Assembly: GCA_965153455.1 (NCBI GenBank)
Contig: OZ234497.1
Location: 19,585,872-19,649,871 of the forward strand
Origin: Sphagnum compactum
Taxonomy: Eukaryota; Bryophyta; Sphagnopsida; Sphagnales
Direction: 5' to 3'
DNA length: 64,000 nucleotides
Made by a program: the position numbers and the translations under genes. This document shows positions 35,717-49,400 of the stretch, piece by piece. Position 1 is the stretch's first letter. Every line of letters begins with the position of its first letter. The notes beneath the pieces are model-generated. The model made no database searches, was not told the DNA's origin, and was given only the letters and a program-made list of their open reading frames with translations.

Positions 35717-38700
35717 ATATAGGTGCAATATATTGGTTGTTGGGTAAAATTTATAACTTGATTAGCTAAAAATAAGGTACATTTTATTCAAATAATCAAT
35801 TTAATTATAATATAAGGTATGTAACAATATGAAATAATGTTGTTCATTTTTAATATAGGGTGGCTTTAATATGTATATATTAGAAAATTAGATAACAATA
35901 GATTGATAAAAAATAGGTTAGATATTTATCTAGTACCCCCTTTAAAAATGGTCATTTGACACATATATATATAGATCCCAAACTTTACAATAAATGTTCG
36001 CCCTACGAATGAGCTTTATACCCTTGGCCATATTAATTATATGTTTTGTTTAACACTCATTAATTAAAATTGCCTCGTCCTCAAATGAACACTACATGTA
36101 TTAAATCCACATTGTTTCACTTTACTTCATCATTGTGAAACTATTTGATTCAATAGTTCCATTCATGTTCTCATGATACATTTTTTCCTCCTCCAAAATC
36201 CTAAACCTATATTAATTTTCCCTTCCCTTATTTCTATAATATAATATATTTATAGGTCTGAAAATTAAAATGCCAAATAATTATTTTATTTTTCAAAATG
36301 CACTACAAAAATTATATATCTATCTATATATATATATGAAGTTCTTGCAATAAATTATAGGTAGCTTCTTTGGTAGGTTCTCTTGATTTTGAATGATTTT
36401 TTTAAATTTTTTTTGCATGATGTTCCATTAAATTATAGGATAAAAAAATGTTGTCAATTACTAGAGACATTTTTTGCAATGGCATATTGGTTCTTAGATT
36501 TCCATCAATTTTTGAAAATTTCCCTCCCTTGAAGTTCTTTAAATTTCAACATGTGGATAATTCTTTTTATTCAACATTTCCAAAAATAATTTAATTACCA
36601 CCAAACTTGAAAAGGTATTATGGTAATTGTCAAAAAAAATTGTTTTATTTTGTATAATGTTCTTATGTGACATCAATATATACACCTACCAATTTAAATG
36701 TTTGGCACATTGCTTTTAATGCTTCAAAGTCAAAATTATGGCATTTATTATGTAGCAAAAATAATGAAAATATATATACATTAAGGTCTAAAGTGGTAGA
36801 TGTGTTGTTCATTGACCACATTATATGACATAATTTTCCAATGATAACCATAATACAATAGGTGTGGTTGATCTCTTTTTGAATATGGCATGAAACAATT
36901 CCCTGTGTGTATTGTTTTCTTGTTATGAAGATTTTATGGTTGGCAAGAAAAGTTCATTGGGACTATTTAATCACCACCAAATAATTAAAAAGATGTTGTA
37001 AGTGTGAATTGTTTTGCTTGCTCACCAAATGGATCTAAACAATATCCAACTTAAATTAGATTAAAATCACGCTCATGATAAAGTTTGGAACATTAATAAT
37101 GATTTCCAATGTATTTTTCAACACATTCAAAAATAATTGTGACCCGCCCACCCACAACAACAATTGTGATTGACGCCAATGTGTACTTACTAATAATAAT
37201 ATAATTTTGGACTACTTGAATTAGAGATGAAAAAAATCAATTATAAGTGAAAATTAATCCAATATTGAATTTTTTTTCAAAGCAATGTTCAAAATATAAC
37301 AAAAACAAATCCTAGGTAGAAGAAGAATAGATTGATCACCCCATTCATTAAATATTTTATAATTAATAATTTTTTTTGTAACCACAAGATATTAATCAAA
37401 AAATTGTCACCTTCACCTTGGGTTATCTTTGTTATAGTTAAATGTGAATATTTTACATGTTCAAGCATTGTATGTTTGGTAGATTTAACTATCCATGCAA
37501 GTGATAAGATAAAAGAAAGGTATTTATTTACATGTTGTGCACACATACCATAATAGGAACAAAGGGGAAAAGACATTAAAAATATATATTAAATGTAAAA
37601 TGGCATTATTTTTGGTGACATCTACAAATTAATACTTGAATGGTGATTTGGATTCCAAATTTTCATGGGGTTTGTTTTCCTTTCTTGAAGTTACATGTGT
37701 GTTTGTGAGTTTTAAATAAGGTGAAATTCATTTTTATGAATTACAAATTTTTACTTCTACTCGTCACAAAATTTAGAATTTAGCTTATAGTTATCTTTTT
37801 GCCATCCTAACCCATGAAAATTACATGCATGCCAACTAATGCATTTAAAAATAATGCAACATGAGTAAACACAAATAATTACCAATGTTGCCTTGGTATA
37901 TAAATTTGTGTTGGATGTCAACAATGGTATCAATATTGGTATCTTACACCAAACGAACTTGGTATTATACTTGTGATTAAGGTTCAATCGTAGTTATTTC
38001 TCAAGATTACAAGTTGAAAAAAAAATGAACTCATTATGCCAAATTACACAATAATCAGACCTTGCACCTTTTACACACATTAAATAACTTTAGTCGTTGG
38101 GTTACGTGTAGTGATATTTGAAAACAAAAAATATTTAAATAGTTAAATTATCTTGTTGAAATTTTGAAATATACAAAATGGGGTTGCCAAACCCCATTTT
38201 TTCAAAGAATAATTGTTTCAAAAAAACTATCAATTATAGGTACAATATTCATTTTTGTGGTATTAAGGTGATACAAATTTTGCCCCAATACAAGTGTTTG
38301 TATCACAAATTTAACATCTCACAACTTAGTAATAGAAATTGACAAAATTCATTCACTGATAATTCGTAAGTTTCACACACTAATATCATGCATTGAAAAC
38401 ACATTTAATACATGGATTTATAGGAAGGTGAAAATTTTGTGTGACATTCTTTCATTCATATGTTTTTATTTCATCCGTCAACACATTTATTCATGTGTCA
38501 AATGTGTTTTCAACACATGATATTTGTGTGTAAAATGTACAAACCTCTAAATGAACAAATTTCACATGATATTCATTATCAATTTGTTGCATGTTAAATT
38601 TGTGATGTGGGCCTAAGATCTAATTAAAGTGGTATTATGGTTAAGATATCAATGTTAATACTCATAACAAGCAAGTTTCACATTCCTTTTTTAGTATCAA

Positions 38701-40084
38701 CACAAATTAAAATATTGTTTTACAGTAACCATGGCCAAAACCCTTCCTTTTCAATGTGTTTTACATTTATGCATTGAAAGTTGAAACGCAACGCCCGAAA
38801 ACATGTATGTTGTTTGACTTTCACCTTAAATCCTTTCATTTATGCACGTATGTTATTGTGAACTTGTTTGATTATGATTCCATGTCAAAAGTTTTGATGC
38901 CAAACTATCAATTTGTATGACATTTTTGAGATTGGAATTTCACAATATGTAAGCAAATTTAAAGTGTCATGGTTATTCTATAAAAAAATTTCTTTCTTTA
39001 ATAATCATTTTATTGATTTTTACATGCAAATTTTAAAAACATATTCAAATCTTTGGTTTTTAAATAAAATATTTTCAATTTTTGCTTTCAAAGTTGGAAA
39101 GTGTTAGAACTATGGCATTATAGTATTTTCATGTTTGTTTTCATTAATCAAGGTAATTTTACTTGTTGTGTATCATTTCATTCAACATTTTTTTAAAGCA
39201 ATGACATGTGCAAATAAATCTTTGGGTGATTAGTAATCTTCTTTATAGTCCTCACGACCTTTGCATTCCCATTTTGTTGATTGTTCTATGTTGGGATATT
39301 CAAAAAAATTTCCCCATGCTACTACACAGGCATATTTGAAAATGTTTTAAGTTGAAAATTGATGTTTCCTTTTGTTTTTTGAATGTATTGCTTTTAATGT
39401 GAATCTTTCCGATCATCAAAACCAATTTTAAGGTAGGGATTCTTGAGCTTTGCATCTAAAGGTACAATTTTTCATTATCAACATTTTGATTTTTTGTAAA
39501 ACCTAGCAAAGAAAGGGAAGATTTTTTTTATAACCACAAGTTTGACCACCATTACAATTCAAAAGCCCATAGGTTTGGTGGAACAACCCATAGTGAATGT
39601 GTAGGAACCCAATATCACCAAGGCCTTAAGTGACTAACACACTATTGAACAAAATGTGATTTGGAAGGTTTAGTTGTTATAACTACAAAAAAACAAGAAA
39701 TTTTGGTTGCCCTATCATTGAACAATAACATCTTGGGCCTTCTTTGTGCTAAATGATCTAGTAGCAAATGTTCATGTCCAAGCATCTCAAACCATGAAGT
39801 CTTTGAAAGGTGCTCTCACTTATAATCCTTCATGTATGGTTTCATTAACACAAATTACAAACATGTTCTTAATGAACATGTAGTTGTTTCTAGCTAGGTA
39901 CAAAAAAAACAACTTGCTTCTAATGAAACCATACATAGTTAACAAAAAGGTAAAAGGAGGAAGGTAGTGCCACTTCACTATTAATTTTTTCTCAAACCCA
40001 AACCTTTACCAAGGTAATGATTTTGGTCAAAAACAATTCATAGAAAATATTTTAAAGTGTTCATTTCTAAGGGTTACATGCCCA
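35717..40084. other. AT-rich intergenic, no gene seen
   Basis: Highly A/T-rich with short open frames. A 16 bp inverted repeat (ATGTATGGTTTCATTA 39832-39847, complement at 39921-39936) lies just before the hAT relic. No protein domain or RNA gene was recognised. Confidence 0.5.
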
Positions 40085-41215
40085 TGTTGGTTGTGAAAAA
40101 TCCATGATTGTGTCGCCTTGTATTGCAATAATGTGGTGAAGTGAGATTTCCCATTCATAAGCAACTTGTCCATGAACATGTTGGCCAAAACAATGAAATG
40201 ATTTTTGTTCCCTTCTATTACACAATGTGTAACAACCATTTCCACATTTGATTTGTGAATGTCAAGATCAAATTTTGATACCTTTGTATTTGTCATGAAT
40301 TTTATCAATTTGAAATGGGTTCCTTGCCATGCTATTGTAAGGTTGTTTGAAGCTTTTGACACATTTGGCATAACCTTGGTGAAACAAATGAAATTTTCTT
40401 TACTTAAGTTCTCGCTAATTAACAAAATCATTACTTATGTGAAGGATGATAATTTGAATGCTTTTATTGTTGCATTGATTAACATTGTTTCTTATAAACC
40501 ATTGCAAATTCCTTCACTTTTAGTGGCACATGTTATGGGCATGTTATGTTTAAAGCTTATTAATATGCTATTATGAAACTAAAATGGGGAATAGTTTGAA
40601 GGAAGTAAGGTTGATTGGAGCTGAGAATGTTTTACATTAAACCTTGACATGGACGAAAAAATCTAGAAAGGATTGGCAAGAACTTAAAAATAAACTTGCA
40701 AGGAGGTTGATTTGAAACCAAGGAAATTATAAACCTTTGTGAAAACTAAAAGTTTGTTCCAAGGTTGTGTTGTTTCAAGAATCCCTATAGTAATTTGTAG
40801 CCAATGATCTTTGCTATAGTTGGTAGAGTTTCAAGTTGTAAAGCTGAATTCCTTCATGATCAACTTGAACAATTGTTATAATTGTCATTGAAACTTTAGG
40901 CCCTATAATGAAACAATGCATTTTGAATCAAACCAAGTTGAGATAATGGTTGTTATCATATGATATTTTTACGATTTAAAAAATTTCTACAAGTTGCATA
41001 AAGAGTATCAAGCATGGGCATTTGTAAACCCACCTCTTCAATGTGGGGAGTTTTAATAAGCATTGGAAATCTTGTACATGCCATAATGAGGCTAGAGGTT
41101 ACTAATGTTTTGCAACCTTTTATGGCCTTTGCAATTTCTTTCAACCCTACCCATGCACATGATATGTGTGCCTTTCAACTTGAAGGCCTTCAATGTGTTG
41201 TGGAGTAATTACACA
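40085..41215 (+). pseudogene. Old hAT transposase relic A (N-terminal and middle part)
   Basis: Read across frames, the plus strand resembles a plant hAT transposase family: KNP*LCRLVL (40096-40125, Trp codon now TGA), then a frame with ITQCVTTISTFDL*MSRSNF (again TGA for Trp at 40256-40258), FDTFVFVMNFINLKWVPCH, RLFEAFDTFG, LINKIITYVKDD. Next come TLTWTKKSRKDWQEL (~40645-40690) and KVCSKVVLFQESL (~40750-40790), and weakly AHDMCAFQLEG at ~41160-41190. Many stops and frameshifts show long decay. The 134-codon minus-strand frame here is only its shadow. Family recognition is from memory of related plant sequences. Confidence 0.7.
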
Positions 41216-43000
41216 TTAATTTTCATGTTTTGGTGTTGCACACCATCATGCTTTGGTGGTGTTCATGTTAGTGTTCAATTTTATATTTGTAGGTAACTTT
41301 GGTGCTACAAAATTCACACAATATTATACGCTAATTCCAATTTTAACATGGTTTCTCAATCAATCCCAATCAACATATGTGCAGTTTAGGGATTCTTTTA
41401 ATGTGTTATGAGATTGTTGCCTTTTCTTTACATTAGGTTAATGATGTTAATAGTTGGAGGATGTTTTTGGGCTATTTTAAAACTATGCTTAAATAAACAC
41501 ATGTGTTCGTAATCTAGACATTTAAAAAAAGTCAAATATTACTTAGGCTTTCAATATGGAGGATACAAATAGGAAAACCATTTCTAGTTATTGAATCCAT
41601 GACATAATATGAAAGACCCTAAAACCAAAATTCTTATTTAATTAAAAAATTTGATGGTTTTTCCATTGATACTAAAATTCATAATACATATTAGCTAATA
41701 TCAAACTATGAAAATATATATTGATACTATTGCACACTCGTTTCATAAAACCAAGTTTATTGTTAATGGGTATGAAATTTAAAAAAAATCTTTTAATATC
41801 ATTACCAAACTTGTGCAAGAAAAGAAAAAACTTTCAATATTGAGACACAACTAATGTGTCAAAGTGTCAATATTAGATCAACATTATTAATTACCATAAT
41901 AGGTACTTGGGCAACTTTAACATTTATTATATTATTTGTAAAAATCAAGAAAATTTTTAGATTTTTTTTGGGGGGGTTAAGAATAGACTTTGTGAAAGAA
42001 AATAGACAATCTTCATATGCAAGGTTTTTTTTTTTCACTTTTGCCATTTAGCAACCTTGGTGATCATCCACAAGAAGGATTAGCCAAATTGGTTACAATT
42101 TTGAGAGGAAATTTTAAGAATATATATGTTTTTGGTGACCTATTGGATTTTATTTTTTTAAATATGACAATTTCAAATAAAATTTCCTCAAAATCATGTT
42201 CTATTATAGCCAAAATATCAAATGGCCTTCCCACTATTTAATCTTGTTTATTCCAATGATGAGAATATAATCTTGTTTATTCTAGTAACACATATTTTCA
42301 AAATTGGTATAGGGACAATTTTGCATATCGTAGTATCTTTACCATTTTGGCAACAAAATGCCAAATAATTAATTAAATTTGAAGTCTTAACTTCGACAAT
42401 GGTTTTTTAATTTGAATTTTTTTGACAAGTAATGATTATACAAAACAATAAACAAAATAATGTTATGGAACAACCTAATGTGTTTAATTTGCATCAGTCT
42501 TAAATCACTATTATGGATGGTCTATGGTTCAACCCCTAACAATTGACCTTTTGATTTTATTAAAATTTTGACACAAATAATAAATATTTTTTCAAAAGTT
42601 TGACAAAATAAAAAATAAAATAATTTATGCCGAAATGATAAAAATACAATAGTAATCCTTCGAATGGTTGTTTATTGGTAATTATCATTAATTGGAATGT
42701 GAAGGATCATATGAAAACCTAACTATTTCGATCTTTTTTTAACAATTGCTTCTTTCCTTTAAAATAAATAAATAATCTCATTCTTTTCCTCTACCCACTA
42801 AAATGGATATTAAAAAAAAAACTTAACAAATGCCTTTTCATGTTCATAATATTTATATTATTTATTAATAACTCTTCTTTTTTAACAATAATAAAATAAG
42901 GATGAACTATTGAAAATTATATGAGAACATAAGAAGAGAAAAAAACAAAAAAAAAAGAAAAAGTTGAAGCAACTTGAATCCCGAGTTTATAGTGTGTACA
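41216..43000. other. AT-rich intergenic, no gene seen
   Basis: Short open frames, poly-A and poly-T tracts, and a G run near 41971-41976. Nothing was recognised. Confidence 0.5.
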
Positions 43001-43420
43001 TTCTTTCCCTTTAGGTAAAAGAGGAAAGAGGTTAGCATTGAAGTGGGCAGGTACTAGAGTTTGCTGGTCCCCCTTCTTTTACTACAGCACCACCTCATCT
43101 TTATGTCACGTAAAGCGCGCGTGGTAACGCCACGCCATCTACACCATTCCGATAAGCGTCTAGGGAATCGAACGGCCGGAGAGCCTCCCGCACGGTAGTA
43201 AGCGCAGTTTCAGAAAGTTAGGGTTTGGCGCTCACAAGGGGTTTGTGCTCGCCTCCATCGCTTCTCTCTTGTTTCTCTTCTCTCTTTCTCTCTCGCTCGC
43301 GATTTCGTTTCCCTTTTCCATCTCTCTCTCCACCCTTCCAGTGTATTGTATGCTGCTGTTTTCTGTGCCTGCAGGTCTATAGGAGGCGCGGAGTGATCTT
43401 GCGCCGGTCTTTTGTCTACC
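43001..43420 (+). promoter_or_regulatory. eIF3a promoter and 5' leader
   Basis: Base composition shifts sharply from AT-rich to GC/CpG-rich at about 43.1 kb. A pyrimidine-rich TC leader (43255-43345), typical of plant translation genes, precedes the ATG at 43421. CCTGCAG near 43370 could be a leader-intron acceptor. No TATA box is obvious. Confidence 0.55.
43218..43226 (-). promoter_or_regulatory. Telo-box (AAACCCTAA)
   Basis: TTAGGGTTT on the plus strand is the exact complement of AAACCCTAA. In plants this element is found in promoters and leaders of translation-apparatus genes (eEF1A, ribosomal proteins). Its place about 200 bp before the eIF3a start fits that pattern. Confidence 0.65.
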
Positions 43421-46400
43421 ATGGCGACTTTCGCCAAGCCCGAGAATGCCCTCAAGCGCGCGGAAGGTAGGATTTCAAAGCAATACCATTTGTGTTTTCG
43501 TTAGGTTGTGCTTCCGCATGCCTCTTTCTTTCTTTCTTTCTTTCCGGTGCTGCTTTGATTTTTTGGGGGCTTTCCTACTCGTCGCATTCGGGTTTTGTTA
43601 GTTGCAAGTGGTGGCCACTGGCGTAGAATGATTGTTGAAGGGAGAATACAGTTTTTCCGTCAAACGTTTTCGTAACTTCCGCGAGGATATTTTTCTACAA
43701 TTGTTACCCGTTGAGTCATTATTTTCTATACTGTCGTTGGTGGCTGACTAGAGATCTGTATAAGCGCCACTGATCGATTAAAGTGTCTTGCATGAAAGGG
43801 CACTGCTTGTGCTCGAAACGAGTATCTTTTTCTTGCGTTGGATCAGATTCCAGTTAATGCTCGGGTGGCTGAGTTTGCTAGGGGACACATCTTAGACGCC
43901 GGCCGGCCGGCCACAGACGCTAATCCCGCTCCTGCTGGAGAAATTGGATAGGAAACCACACACGAAAGGCGCGTTGTTAACTATGAGAGAAGTTTTAAGA
44001 AATCTCAGTAGTTGGAGTGTGATGGCACTACTTTCATGTCAAATCATGCTTCACACAAACAAGACCTTAGCATGAGATGATAGGCTCTCCCAATGCTTGA
44101 CTTCAGGCTGTAACCCTAAATTCGTTCACCTGGTCCTCTACGAGTTCTACGTGCACTCATGATGTAGCAAGGCTTGCAGAGCTAATCTAGGGGAAGGAAT
44201 TAGTGTCGAAAGATTGAGAGTGGACTAGGTTCTTGTGGTTTAGAATTGAGATCATGGTGTAGGAATGTGATGCTGCTTCAAAGAACAGTTCTTTTGTTTT
44301 AGTGTTTGATGTTTTTGAGAAAGGGTGCGAGTGGAAATCTTCAATAGGTTCTACTCATGACATTCAGAAGCTCTTACTTACTGAATTTTGGATCATGGGG
44401 GTCTAATTTGTTGCTTTGGCCCATCAAATTTGTGAAATTATGATGATGGACACTAGGTTGTATTGACTGGGCTTTTTCTGCATCTTTTGCACTTTGGTGA
44501 CATTTTGCCATCTATCTTGGACAGGTTTGAAATCTAAACATTGGTTTAGGTCAGGGTGGCGGTTTTAGCTGATGGGCTTCTCTCATGTGGTTGCAGAGTT
44601 GATGAATGTTGGCCAGAAGCAGGCTGCATTGCAAGCTCTTCATGACCTGATTACCTCAAAGAGATACCGGGCATGGCAGAAAACACTCGAGAGAATTATG
44701 TTCAAGTATGTGGAGCTGTGTGTGGACATGAAGAAGGGAAGGTTTGCAAAAGATGGCCTCATCCAGTACCGTATTGTGTGCCAGCAAGTGAATGTGAGTT
44801 CACTGGAGGAGGTGATCAAGTATTTCTTGCAACTGTCCAGTGAGCGGGCAGAGCAAGCACAGGCTCAAGCAGCTGAAGTGACCCTGGATGTCGAAGATTT
44901 GGAGGCAGAGAAGAGGCCTGAAGATTTAATGATGAGCTATGTGAGTGGGGAGAAGGGAAAGGAGCGCTCTGATCGTGAGCTTGTTACACCCTGGTTCAAG
45001 TTCTTATGGGAGACATACCGAACTGTCCTGGAGATTCTTCGGAACAACTCCAAGCTTGAGTCTTTGTATGCAGTATGTCTTTTATCTCCTTCTATATTGG
45101 CTTATGTCCAGACCAGCCTGAAACCCTAAGGCTCTGAAATGTATTTCTGAAGTTCTGTTCTAGGATTACAATGTAATACCTTTGAACTTTACAAATGATT
45201 AAGTAGGGTTGGGTCTGAATGTCTAAGTGAGCAAATGAGATTCACATTAACTTTGCAGAATCTGACAAGCTATTCCTTGTTGACAGATGACAGCTCACCG
45301 TGCGTTCCAATTTTGCTTACAATACAAGCGAACTACTGAGTTTCGGCGCCTATGTGAAATTCTCCGCAACCACTTGATGAACCTTAACAAGTACAGAGAT
45401 CAGAGGGATAGACCTGATTTGACTCAACCAGAAAGCTTGCAGCTGTACCTTGAAACCAGATTTGAGCAACTTAAGGTTGCCACAGAGCTGGAGCTATGGC
45501 AGGTAATTTTTTCTGGGATGTGATGTAAACCTCTGCTTGCACACAGATGCTTGTAGATGCCTGTAGCAGTATAAATGTCCTTGGGTTTTGCTCAAAATGC
45601 TCAACAAAGGTGCTTAATACTGGTTGTGAAACTCTGTACAATGAATAATCACTTGGTATGTGTGATCTGCAGGAGGCATTCCGTTCAATTGAGGATATCC
45701 ATGGACTGATGTCAATGGTGAAAAAAACTCCCAAACCCCAGATGATGGCCATCTACTATGCCAAGTTGACCAAGATATTCTGGGTCGCTGACAGTCACCT
45801 CTATCATGCTTATGCTTGGTACAAACTTTACAATCTGCAGAAAAGCTACAACAAGAATCTTACAGCAAAAGACTTGCAATTGATGGCTTCATCAGTACTA
45901 TTGGCAACCCTTGCAGTCACACCTTATGATCGCAAGCATGGTGCTCACCATTTTGAACTTGAGATGGAGAAAGACAGAAATATTCGGATGGCCAATCTTT
46001 TGGGGTTCTCTCTTGACCCCAAGAAAGATTCTCGGGAAGTGGTTAGTGCACTCTTTCACATTATGGGCAAGCACATGTTTTTTCCTTTCTTAAAATAGGT
46101 CATTTTGGATGCTTTGTCTTTGTATTTTCCTTTGGTTTTGAAGTATTCTGTGTAGGTTCACACCTTAATATGTGATTGGAAGTTCTGCTTCTTTATGCTC
46201 TTGGTAATATTGGGGTTTCTCACACTTGATATTGGCATATTGTGCATTCTGCTTAGCCAAGTTCTACATCTTCAGAATGAATTCAATTTTTGAAATCATG
46301 TTACTGAGAGTCAAATGCTTGTGCAATTTTTTCTATTTATTCATTTTAGTAAGGAGGTTTGTAGATTATTTGTTAGTTCTTGATATTCCTGATTCCTCTA

Positions 46401-49400
46401 AGCATGTAGTTAGAAAAAAGAGGGGTGGCACAGGTTGTGTTCCCCTTTCTTCTTGGTTCCCTTTGTAATGGAGATCTCTTGTATGTTTTATTGAGCTAGC
46501 CACCATCGTGCCTGAATCATCCTGTTACTGCCACTGTCAATGTTGTGATAGAAACTCAGTATGTTGGTTGATGTCTGATGTTAACCACTATCCACTGATG
46601 GGAGCTGATGAGTGAGGACATTGTGGTAGCTGATTGCTTTTGAAATTGTTCACTCCTCTCCTCAGTTCTTTGTGTTCATTAGCATTGGGTCTCCACTTTT
46701 TCCTGTTTTCTGATATGTTGTTGAATCTGAATTCTCTAACCTTGTAATCATCTCTCAATTCTCAGGGTAACTTTAATGGTAAGTATGGGGAGTTTCTCAA
46801 TACTTGAAAAGATATCTACATCAGCATATTGACTCTGTTTTTTTATTGCTGCTTTTTGCAGTTGTCAAGGGCAGCACTACTCTCAGAGCTTGTAAGTAAC
46901 TTTCCACCAGTTTTTCACTGTCTATATAGCTCAGTGGATCAGCCTGTCCTGAGTGTATCTGTAGAAAGAAAAATCCTTTGAATGTGTAGCTCAGGGCATT
47001 TGCAAAATCTATGAGTCTGACACTTTGTTCACATATTGTATGGAAGGATGCTATATCTAATTGCCAGATTTTACTTGCCCATCATGAATTGTGAAGTCAA
47101 ACTGACTTCCCTATAAGGTTCCAGTTTAGTTGACATGGGATATGTTTGCTATTACAATTAGAGTTGACCATATTTCTCAGGAAACATGTTCTTTTTTCTT
47201 TTTTTGTTTGTGTGATTTGTGAACCTTCTCTTAAGATGGTGGTGGGCATGCAGGTTGGAAAGGGTGTGCTTACTTATGTTTCTCAGGAAGTGAAGGATCT
47301 GTACAATTTGGTTGAAAATGAGTTCCACCCCCTTGACCTTGCTGCAAAAGTTCAGCCCCACATGTTGAAGCTTTCAAAGCTCAGTGATAAGCTGTCATCT
47401 GCATCACCAGTTCCAGAAGTGCAGCTGGAGCAGTATGTCCCCGCTTTGGAGAAATTGACTACTCTCAGAGTACTTCAGCAGGTAGTCTTCTATTATGTGG
47501 TAATACTGTGTTATCTCATAAATCCTGGGATAGATATTGGTTGTGATCTCCTGTCCTCTTTCAAGTGATGTTTATGGTGTTTTGAGCTTTCAGAATTGAA
47601 CATGTGTATTGTTTCTTCTGTTTTTGTCCATGGAGAGTCCTTTCTATTTTTTGTCAAGTGTAGCTTGTTGCTGGTCTTTTGGAGGACACTCCTCTGTATG
47701 TATGACCCTTCTTCCACACAAGGATTGAACTTCTCTTACTCTTTGATAGACATGGGTAATGATGGTGTGCAGGTGTCCCAAGTCTATCAGACAATGAAAA
47801 TTTCCAACTTGACAAACATGATCAGTTTCTTCGACTTCTCTGTTGTGGAGAAGCTTGCAGTTGATGCAGTGAAGTACAACTTTGTTCAAGTCAAAGTTGA
47901 TCACCTCAAAGGAGTAGTCAGTTTTGGCAGTCAGGTAAGCATTTTGGCAGCAGCTCTTTCTGGGATACTCACAGAAGTTTTTTTGCTTGCCTGATGTACC
48001 CACTGAAGTGTTGATGAGGTTTATGTGGTTGTCTCTAAGCTCAACTTTTTACTTATTCTGTCAGTCTTTGTGATCCAAGTCCTTGATGGAAAGGTCATCT
48101 AAATAAGGGGCATTGCTCTGCCAGGATTTGGAGTCTGAGAAGATAAAGAATCACCTCACCATCCTGGCCAAGCGCTTCAACAAGGCTATTGGCATGATTC
48201 AACCACTGCCAATTGAGAGGCTACCCAGGCAGACTCAGCCCTTCTCTGAGCTTCAAGTCATTGTTGAGAAGGAGCATAAGAAGTTGTTGGCACGCAAGGT
48301 CCTCATTGAGAGGAGAAAAGAAGAACAGGAACGGCAGATGCTTGAAATGGTGTGTTGAAGCTTGCTCCTCCACTATCATATATGGTAGCTTTCATTTTAG
48401 ACGATGCAGGTTTTCAGCTCACTTCTCTCTTCTCACTTGTCTTAGAAATCTCAACCATCTAGGACAGATGAGCTGATTGTGTCATGTGGCTGTAGGAAAG
48501 GGAAGAGGAGTCAAAGAGATTGAAGCAGCAACGACTGACAGAAGAGGCGGAGGCCAAGAGGCTTGCAAATGAGTCAGCCAGGCGTGAGGAGGCCAGGATT
48601 CGGAAGGAGATTGAAGAAAAAGAGCTTGAGGAAGCAAGAGCTCTGCTTGCAGAAGCTGAGAAGCGGAAGGGGAAAAAGGGGAAGAAGGCTGCAGGAGATG
48701 GAGTGAGTTTTGTGTGTGGACTGTTCAGTTGCTGATGGATTCTCAGGATTTTGGCATGTTTGCAATAAGTGAAGTCAGTAACATTCATACCATCTGAAAC
48801 TGCAGGAGGTGATAAAAGTGACTAAGCAAAGCCTTATGGAAGAAGCACTCAGTGAGCAGATGAAAGAACGGGCAGAAATGGAGCGCAAGTTGCAAAAACT
48901 CTCCAAGACCATGGATCATTTGGAACGTGCCAAGCGGGAGGAAGAGAGACCACTGATTGAAGAAGCTCATCAGAAACGACTGCAGGATGATGAGAAGTTT
49001 TACAAGGAACAACAGGAGGTAACTTTTCCTGTTCCAGTTAACACTAGACAATTTACATTTTTTGTTCCTGAGCTGTTGGATGGCTGGGCTGACGTGATAT
49101 GTGTTGAATGTGTTTGCAGCAAGCAATTGAGCAGAGTCAGAAACAGCATGAAACAGATTTGGTGGAGAAGAATAGGCTTATCCGAATGCTCGATGACAAG
49201 GTGCTCTCTATGTATATTATTTGTTTCATAGATTGGGGGAAAATGTGTTCTTCAGTCTTTATCTTGCATAGGGCCAAATGTAATCTGTGTTAAGTATTTG
49301 TTGTGTCTCCATTTTGTGGGAGCAGAATCATTTCCAGCAACAAGTAGTCAGCCGACGCGAAGGAGAATTTGAGAGGCTGAAGCAATTGCGTGAGGAAAGA

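Noticed and set aside
40027-40431. 134-codon minus-strand open frame, briefly considered as a Copia-type fragment
   Set aside because: The opposite strand gives a much better, ordered match to a hAT transposase.
41014-41208. Possible Copia RNase H fragment on the plus strand
   Set aside because: The weak likeness is better explained as the tail of the adjoining hAT relic.
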